Assembly: GCA_902702965.1 (NCBI GenBank)
Contig: CACRXP010000572.1
Location: 310,652-374,651, forward strand
Length of the DNA stretch: 64,000 bases
Direction of reading: 5' to 3'
Source of the DNA: Spirometra erinaceieuropaei
Taxonomy: Eukaryota > Platyhelminthes > Cestoda > Diphyllobothriidea > Diphyllobothriidae
Positions 53,285 to 64,000 of the stretch are shown piece by piece. The position numbers and the translations under genes were made by a program. Below the pieces are notes generated by a model that saw only the letters and a program-made list of their open reading frames with translations, ran no database searches and was not told where the DNA came from. Numbering within the stretch: the first letter of the stretch is position 1; every line of letters begins with the position of its first letter.

Positions 53285-54231
53285 GTGAATTCTTCGGATA
53301 TCTGGCTTCATGGAATGTTGGCTGAAATGCGTTGTCAATTAGGAAGGATTACTTCGGTGGGGTTCTAATATTGATTAGCATGAAGCATAATCCTATGATA
53401 TTTCAGACCCGGAAGGACATCTGCTTTTAATTGCACTTCTTTTCGATCTCCTGTAAAAACCGCATTTGGCAAAAAACAACTACTTGAGTAGCATGCATTT
53501 TCACCATCGATTTTCGATGGACTTATGAATTCAAATATATTATATAGAAAACATGGTTTGGTAGAAAGTCACGTCATCTTCAAATTTTATACCCAAAGGA
53601 AAATTGCACTTAGGCTTTGAAAAATTTTCCCAATTCCCGAATAATTTTGAGCCCGATCAGCCGTTGCATTAGCGCTAAGCGATTTCAGTCTACAAGGTGC
53701 ATGCTTGCCACGTAAATAAAATCACATATTCTTCTATGCCTTTAAGTAGATACCATAAAAAGTCCATGATAGTTTGTAATGGATGTTGACTATACTGTAC
53801 ATTTCATGGGGAACATTGCTAAACGGACAGATACGATGCTGCATGAATAGACATTACACGGTCTTAAAGTTCCATAATTAGAAACTTTTTAAACCAAAAA
53901 ATATCGTTTCTTTGAGTATAAACTGTAAATGCAACGCGATTTTCTAGTAAAAGAGCTTATTTTTGCGTGCGTTTTTCATAAAATATATCTGAATCTATAA
54001 GACCATCGAAAGTCAATGTGATAAATGCATGCTACTTAAGTAGTTTTTTCCCCGGATTCGGTTTCTACAAGTCGAAAAGAGGCGCATTTAAAAGCCAACA
54101 TCCTGGCGAGTCTGAAATACTATAGCATTTTGCTGCATGATAATCAATATTAAAACCCTACCTAAGTAATCCCTCCTAATCAAAAACGCATTCCAGAATT
54201 TCGGCCGTTTCATGAGATCGGTCACTCACTG
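53285..54231. mobile_element. Foldback element copy B (Tc1/mariner-like MITE), more diverged
   Basis: It follows copy A at 44900-45893 along its full length: GAATGTTGGCTGAAATGCG, the GGAAGGATTACTT block, TACTTGAGTAGCATGCA, TGCATTAGCGCTAAGCG in the centre, then ATGCATGCTACTTAAGTAG and the end GGTCACTCACTG|TA at 54220-54233. The left terminus is eroded. The two arms differ from each other more than those of copy A, so this copy is probably older. Confidence 0.8.
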
Positions 54232-54239
54232 TACCTAAT

Positions 54240-55140
54240 TAACACAAGACCGAACAGTCACCAAGTACTTACCTTCGGGCGAAGCATGGGAAGGGCGTGC
54301 TCCATACTACTTAGTCTTTCACCCACTCCGTGCTATTGTGTGTAAGTATGCTACCTGCCTTGTTAATATACTATTCGGGGAAACATCTGTCGTCTCGTTT
54401 TTGATCTTAAATTTCACTGGTATTTTGTGGGGTCAGGTATATTCAAAATGGCGTCGCATCTAACAGAGCTCAAAAGGTGTTGGATTTCTGTACTCTGGCG
54501 GTGACTCTTGTGCTGCTCGGATTACCAAGATTCAGTTCAGTAGTCTTGGGAGGAAGATTTTCAATCATAAGCATACATTTGTCATGAGAAGTCCCATAAA
54601 AAGAATAAAAGTCGAGTGTGCAATCTTCACATCCGGAGGGGTTCGCGTATGCACCCGTAGCATATTCCGATGGTTTATATCATGATCGTCGGCCTTACAT
54701 GACGGGTTCACTAGACGGCCCTAAACTCTCTTGACCTTTTTTACCTACATCTACTTGACATAACTGTGAAGAATGTGGAATAGTCCAGGTGCAATACCCG
54801 ACTAAATGATTTAACTAAGTTATGTCTAATGTGAAGTTTATGCGCGTAAAGCCACGAAGACGCGCTGCAATTGTGGGCAGTTAATCAACATGTGAGGATA
54901 GGATCCAGGACTCTTATGGAGGCGGGAGCAGGGCTTTTTGCAGTCTAGTTGGACAATCTTCTACCACAAAATATAGACCGACAGAACTTTGTGGGCATGC
55001 ATGCGTTTCAGTCCTTGGTATTTTGCACACTAGTGTTAACTGAGTGCACATGTCACTTAGACTCACCTAGCACCTTCTGGATTGCACTCACACTCCCGCC
55101 GTTTAAAATGACCTGGATCCCTGTTTCTTATCACAACCCC
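54240..55140. other. Intergenic, nothing recognised
   Basis: No known repeat or domain was seen here. The plus-strand frame at 54949-55188 shows no motif. Confidence 0.4.
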
Positions 55141-55144
55141 CGAA

Positions 55145-55438
55145 CTTCCTCAGAACTTGGTTCAATTATTAATAGAATCCTTACGTGATGCAGATTCCAA
55201 ATACTGGGCAGTCATTCTTCCCCTCTTATCTGCCCTGTTTAAATTCTGCGAGTCAGAACACCTGTCACTGGGACCGCAACTGCATGGGGACCTCTTGCAA
55301 GCACCACTCCACATTGTATGGGAATTGGATAGTGGACTTTTGAATCTGCTACCACTACCAGCCTCAGAGGTCACGCATGAAAACTGCGCATTTAGCAGAC
55401 AAGACTGGATGTGGGAAGTTCTCCATCTCTGCCAGTGA
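55145..55438 (+). other. Unidentified open segment with a good splice acceptor
   Basis: A sequence ending ACTTCCTCAG precedes a 98-codon open frame (NLVQLLIESLRDADSKYW...). The frame is leucine-rich and could form several amphipathic helices. It ends at a TGA at 55436-55438. I do not recognise the family and see no matching exon nearby. It may be an exon of an unknown gene, a host fragment carried by a retroelement, or chance. It is not part of the LINE that follows. Confidence 0.25.
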
Positions 55439-55514
55439 TCAAACCATGGAATGGCCTCCCCGCAGGTGTTCCGATGTCCCCATTGACGGAAAGCCTTAAG
55501 AAACCTTGACAGCT

Positions 55515-57145
55515 TTATGTTCCGAAATAAACATGAACGAGATTATGGGGGAAATAATAAAACAACAATTGATGCAGTTATTTGAACAAAACCATCTACT
55601 TTCCGATTCCCAGTATGGATTCCGAAAAGACAGGTCCTGCGTGACAAACTTACTCTAATGTCTGGAACACTAGACTCGGACATATGATGAATGGGATCTA
55701 TATCGGCTTCAAAAAGGACCTCGACAGTGTGCCTCAACACCGCCTTCTATACATACTCAGCCGTATAGGAGTGCGAGGTAAGCTTCTAACGTGGATTCGA
55801 AGTTTTTTACTCGGCCGCTCTCAAGCCATCCACGTCAGTGGCCAGCAGTCTGCCGAGGTTGCCGTAAGGAATGGCGTTCCCCAAGGCTCTGTCCTTGGCC
55901 CTACATTGTTCATCGTATACGTCAACGACTGCGCAAAGGAACTGGACTGCGATGTCGCAATGTCTGCTGATGACATAAAGGTCTGGAATATCGTACGAAA
56001 TGAAGTCGACGATGCGCCATTACAGACAAATCTAGACCGCCTCGAACAATGGTTAAACGAACGGCTTCTACACTTTAACGTAAGCAAGTGTGACTTCCTA
56101 GGCGTCGACGGAGCCAGTTCACCTAACCGCATGGTCAAACATCCGACTGGCAAGAGGTTGACGCCCAGAAGGACATGTGTGTATGGATCACAACCTCGCT
56201 CAAGCCTTCGCCAAGTCGACGATGTCCATTCTATACCTCGTCAGACGGGCGTTCTCTCCCTTTGATGAAGACTCTTTCGCCAAGGTCTTTCGAACTTTTA
56301 TGCAACCGCATCTGGCTTTTGCTACCCAAGCATGGAGACCCTGGACCGCTAAAGACCTCAGCATACTCGAAAAAGTTCAGCGGCTATCAACGAAACTTGT
56401 ATCTGGGCAGTGGTCACTACCCTACGAAACACGATTAGCTAATCTTGACCTCCTTTCCTTGAGTCACAGACAGCTACATGGGGACCTGATACAAGCTTTG
56501 CGCATCGTGCGCGATCAGGGCTGCTGCCTCGCGTCAGGAGCCTTCTTCGAGTTGACGACTATGACTAAGCTGAGGGGCCATCCACTCAAACTGCGTGTGG
56601 CTGGTGCCCGTCTAGACACACAAAAGTTCTCTACCAGAGTAGTTTTAGCTTGAAATGCTTTGTCTGAGGATGTTGTTCTGTCACGATCCGTAGACACCTT
56701 TAAACGGAGGCTAGATCAACATTGGAGTGCGCACCACAATAACTCCGGACTACAGCCATATTGATAGCCAACGTTGACAATTTAGTCTTATGATGATGCC
56801 ACTACCAATATTTAACTAGCACCCGCTTCTGTAATTCATTATTTTTAGACCACTTCGCACGCCGCTGCTCGCATTCACCAAGATGTTTGTAGACTAAAAA
56901 ATTACTACTTTTCCTTTATCTTAGGTGTGCTCCAACTATCTGCTATATTTAATAAACAAACCGAGTTCATATTCCTTTAAATACCGTTAACGCATTAAAT
57001 TCTGTCTTCATCTGTACGGTTTTTGTTATTCCCTTTGTATTTCTTTCATGTTACTTCCTTTCCATTTTCTCCATATACTTCCTCTGCATGTAACCAATAG
57101 GGGTTTCAAAGCTACAAACCTACTTTTCTTGAAATACACTGAAAC
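55515..57145 (+). mobile_element. CR1/Jockey-like LINE (copy B): RT and C-terminal region, defective
   Basis: The RT begins near 55535 with IIKQQLMQLFEQNHLLSDSQ and YGFRKDRSCVTNLL. The frame 55684-56160 gives PQHRLLYILSRIGVRGKLL, NGVPQGSVLGPTLFIVYVND and MSADDIKVW, where serine replaces the aromatic residue of the FADD/YADD catalytic box but both aspartates remain. A frameshift near 56165 leads to 56177-56763, which matches copy A: ILEKVQRLSTKLV, TMTKLRGHPLKLRV, one TGA at W in WNALSED, and TFKRRLDQHW. The 3' tail ends TTCTTGAAATACACTGAAAC near 57140. The endonuclease domain is missing, so this copy is 5'-truncated. Confidence 0.84.
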
Positions 57146-57199
57146 TGAAAATGCTGATATCGAGGTCAACCCGACAAATTCGTAACCATTTGCGCGAAC

Positions 57200-57545
57200 G
57201 AAGTCTTCGTAAAGGTCAGCATTCTGATGAGTTATGCTGGGGAAGGGCGGAACCCCTCGAAGCTGTGCCATGCAGCGACAGGATATCGGCGAAACACGCA
57301 TGTCTGGGTTTTTAGCTAGTATAGTATCCTCTAACGTTAAAATATACTACTAGCTGCTTGTTGGCAGTTTATGAATATAAGGCAGTCATCCGACTGTGGC
57401 TGATGGACTTCGGCCCCAATATTCATACATCGAATTTCGGTCGGCGCCGTGGACCTTGGTATAAACTGATCTACTCCAAGTTGGCAGTTAATTTCGAAGG
57501 AAATTTAAAAACGACAAATTCAAGAGTCCTGGTTCAGCTACCACT
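57200..57545 (+). repeat. Retrozyme-like repeat, third copy, hammerhead core deleted
   Basis: GGAACCCCTCGAAGCTGTGC, CATGCAGCGACAGGATATCGG and CGAAACACGCATGT correspond to stem II, GAAA and stem III of the ribozyme at 53.03 kb. The short segment holding CTGACGA and one strand of stem I is deleted, leaving GGGGAAGGGCGGAACC, so it should not cleave. The body (57320-57540) is the clearest version of the unit and defines the family. It abuts the 3' tail of LINE copy B. Confidence 0.7.
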
Positions 57546-58092
57546 TACAGTGTGCATGTATCTTCAGGAGTTCAGTGGTGAGTGGTCAGATAATATCCAT
57601 CAGCCATGATTTTGACTTACTACCAGCATGTGGCACTCAAGAAGTGAGCCATCTAAAATCGGTGGTTCACGGGGCCCCAGTCCGAAATATCGGATCTTCT
57701 ACGTTACAGACAGAAATACATCAAACCGAGGGGTCTATGGCGGAAACGTTTACGCCCACCTGTAGTTCAAAGTTTCATGGTGGGATGAGGGCGAACAAAT
57801 GCGCAACAACCAGACACAAGCCATGTACTTACATTTGGTCCTCTCAAAATGAGCAGCGAGAAAGGAATGTTGTGTATTAAATCAGAGGGGACGTTGATGC
57901 AGACATGCAGGCCGAGCACGAGCTCTTGGTGGTGGCATTTTCACAAAGACAAACATGCGAGGACTCGGAAAGGGTGAAAAAGATAGAAAGTACACCTCAG
58001 CGAGATGGAGTTAGTCACTCCCCCAAATGAAGCAAGGGAAAGTTGGAAGCAATGTACATACGAGAAGTCAGATCAGGAGGGGATACATTCTA
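57546..58092. other. Between the retrozyme copy and the SRP54 stop codon
   Basis: This segment should include the 3' UTR of SRP54, which reads toward lower coordinates. I could not identify its polyadenylation signal with confidence. The plus-strand frames here (57575-57880, 58005-58388) are shadows or chance. Confidence 0.4.
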
Positions 58093-63987
<5,895 letters not shown>

Positions 63988-64000
63988 CTGCGGAGAGGGA

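Overview
The window looks like a stretch of a large, repeat-rich flatworm genome, most likely a tapeworm of the diphyllobothriid type (Spirometra, Dibothriocephalus or Schistocephalus). That placement is an inference. It rests on spliced eukaryotic genes with introns over 10 kb, and on abundant Penelope-like elements, CR1/Jockey-like and RTE-like LINEs, tRNA-derived SINEs and hammerhead-ribozyme repeats. No bacterial, organellar or CRISPR features are present.

Two cellular genes can be reconstructed from reading frame, splice-site phase and conserved motifs. The first is a NIM1-type (AMPK-related) serine/threonine kinase on the + strand. It has eight coding exons from 5755 to 48411, all joined in compatible phase, for about 758 residues. 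The exon pieces carry in order the glycine loop, VAIK, HRD, DFG, the T-loop and APE, the helix F aspartate, an ARSSITGAYR block and a C-terminal CaaX box. The second is SRP54, the GTPase subunit of the signal recognition particle, on the - strand. Only its last two coding exons lie here (63987-63938 and 58563-58093), and they encode the end of the methionine-rich M domain. The two genes are convergent, with about 9.7 kb of repeats between their 3' ends.

Layout: 1-925 is a LINE 3' end. 2838-4140 is a cluster of a hairpin, retrozyme-like repeats and a Penelope fragment. 4141-5754 is the kinase upstream region. 5755-48411 is the kinase gene, whose introns hold Penelope-like elements (about 12.0, 17.3, 24.2, 30.1 and 33.7-35.7 kb), a nearly full-length antisense LINE (36.0-38.3 kb), SINEs and Tc1/mariner-like foldback elements. 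48.5-58.1 kb is intergenic and holds a rearranged Penelope pair, a hammerhead retrozyme cluster, a second full foldback element, a CR1-like LINE and another retrozyme copy. 58.1-64.0 kb is the 3' part of SRP54, with an antisense RTE-like LINE and SINEs in its last intron.

The most interesting signal is at 53027-53102. A compact type I hammerhead ribozyme can be folded by hand with its catalytic core intact. It sits in a repeat of roughly 320-340 bp with other copies near 3.3-3.6 and 57.2 kb, which resembles the animal retrozymes (non-autonomous circular-RNA retroelements thought to be mobilised by Penelope-like elements). Penelope-like elements are plentiful in the same window, and one (33.7-35.7 kb) keeps inverted terminal repeats, a YVDD motif and a probable target-site duplication. 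All autonomous elements seen here are broken by stops or frameshifts.
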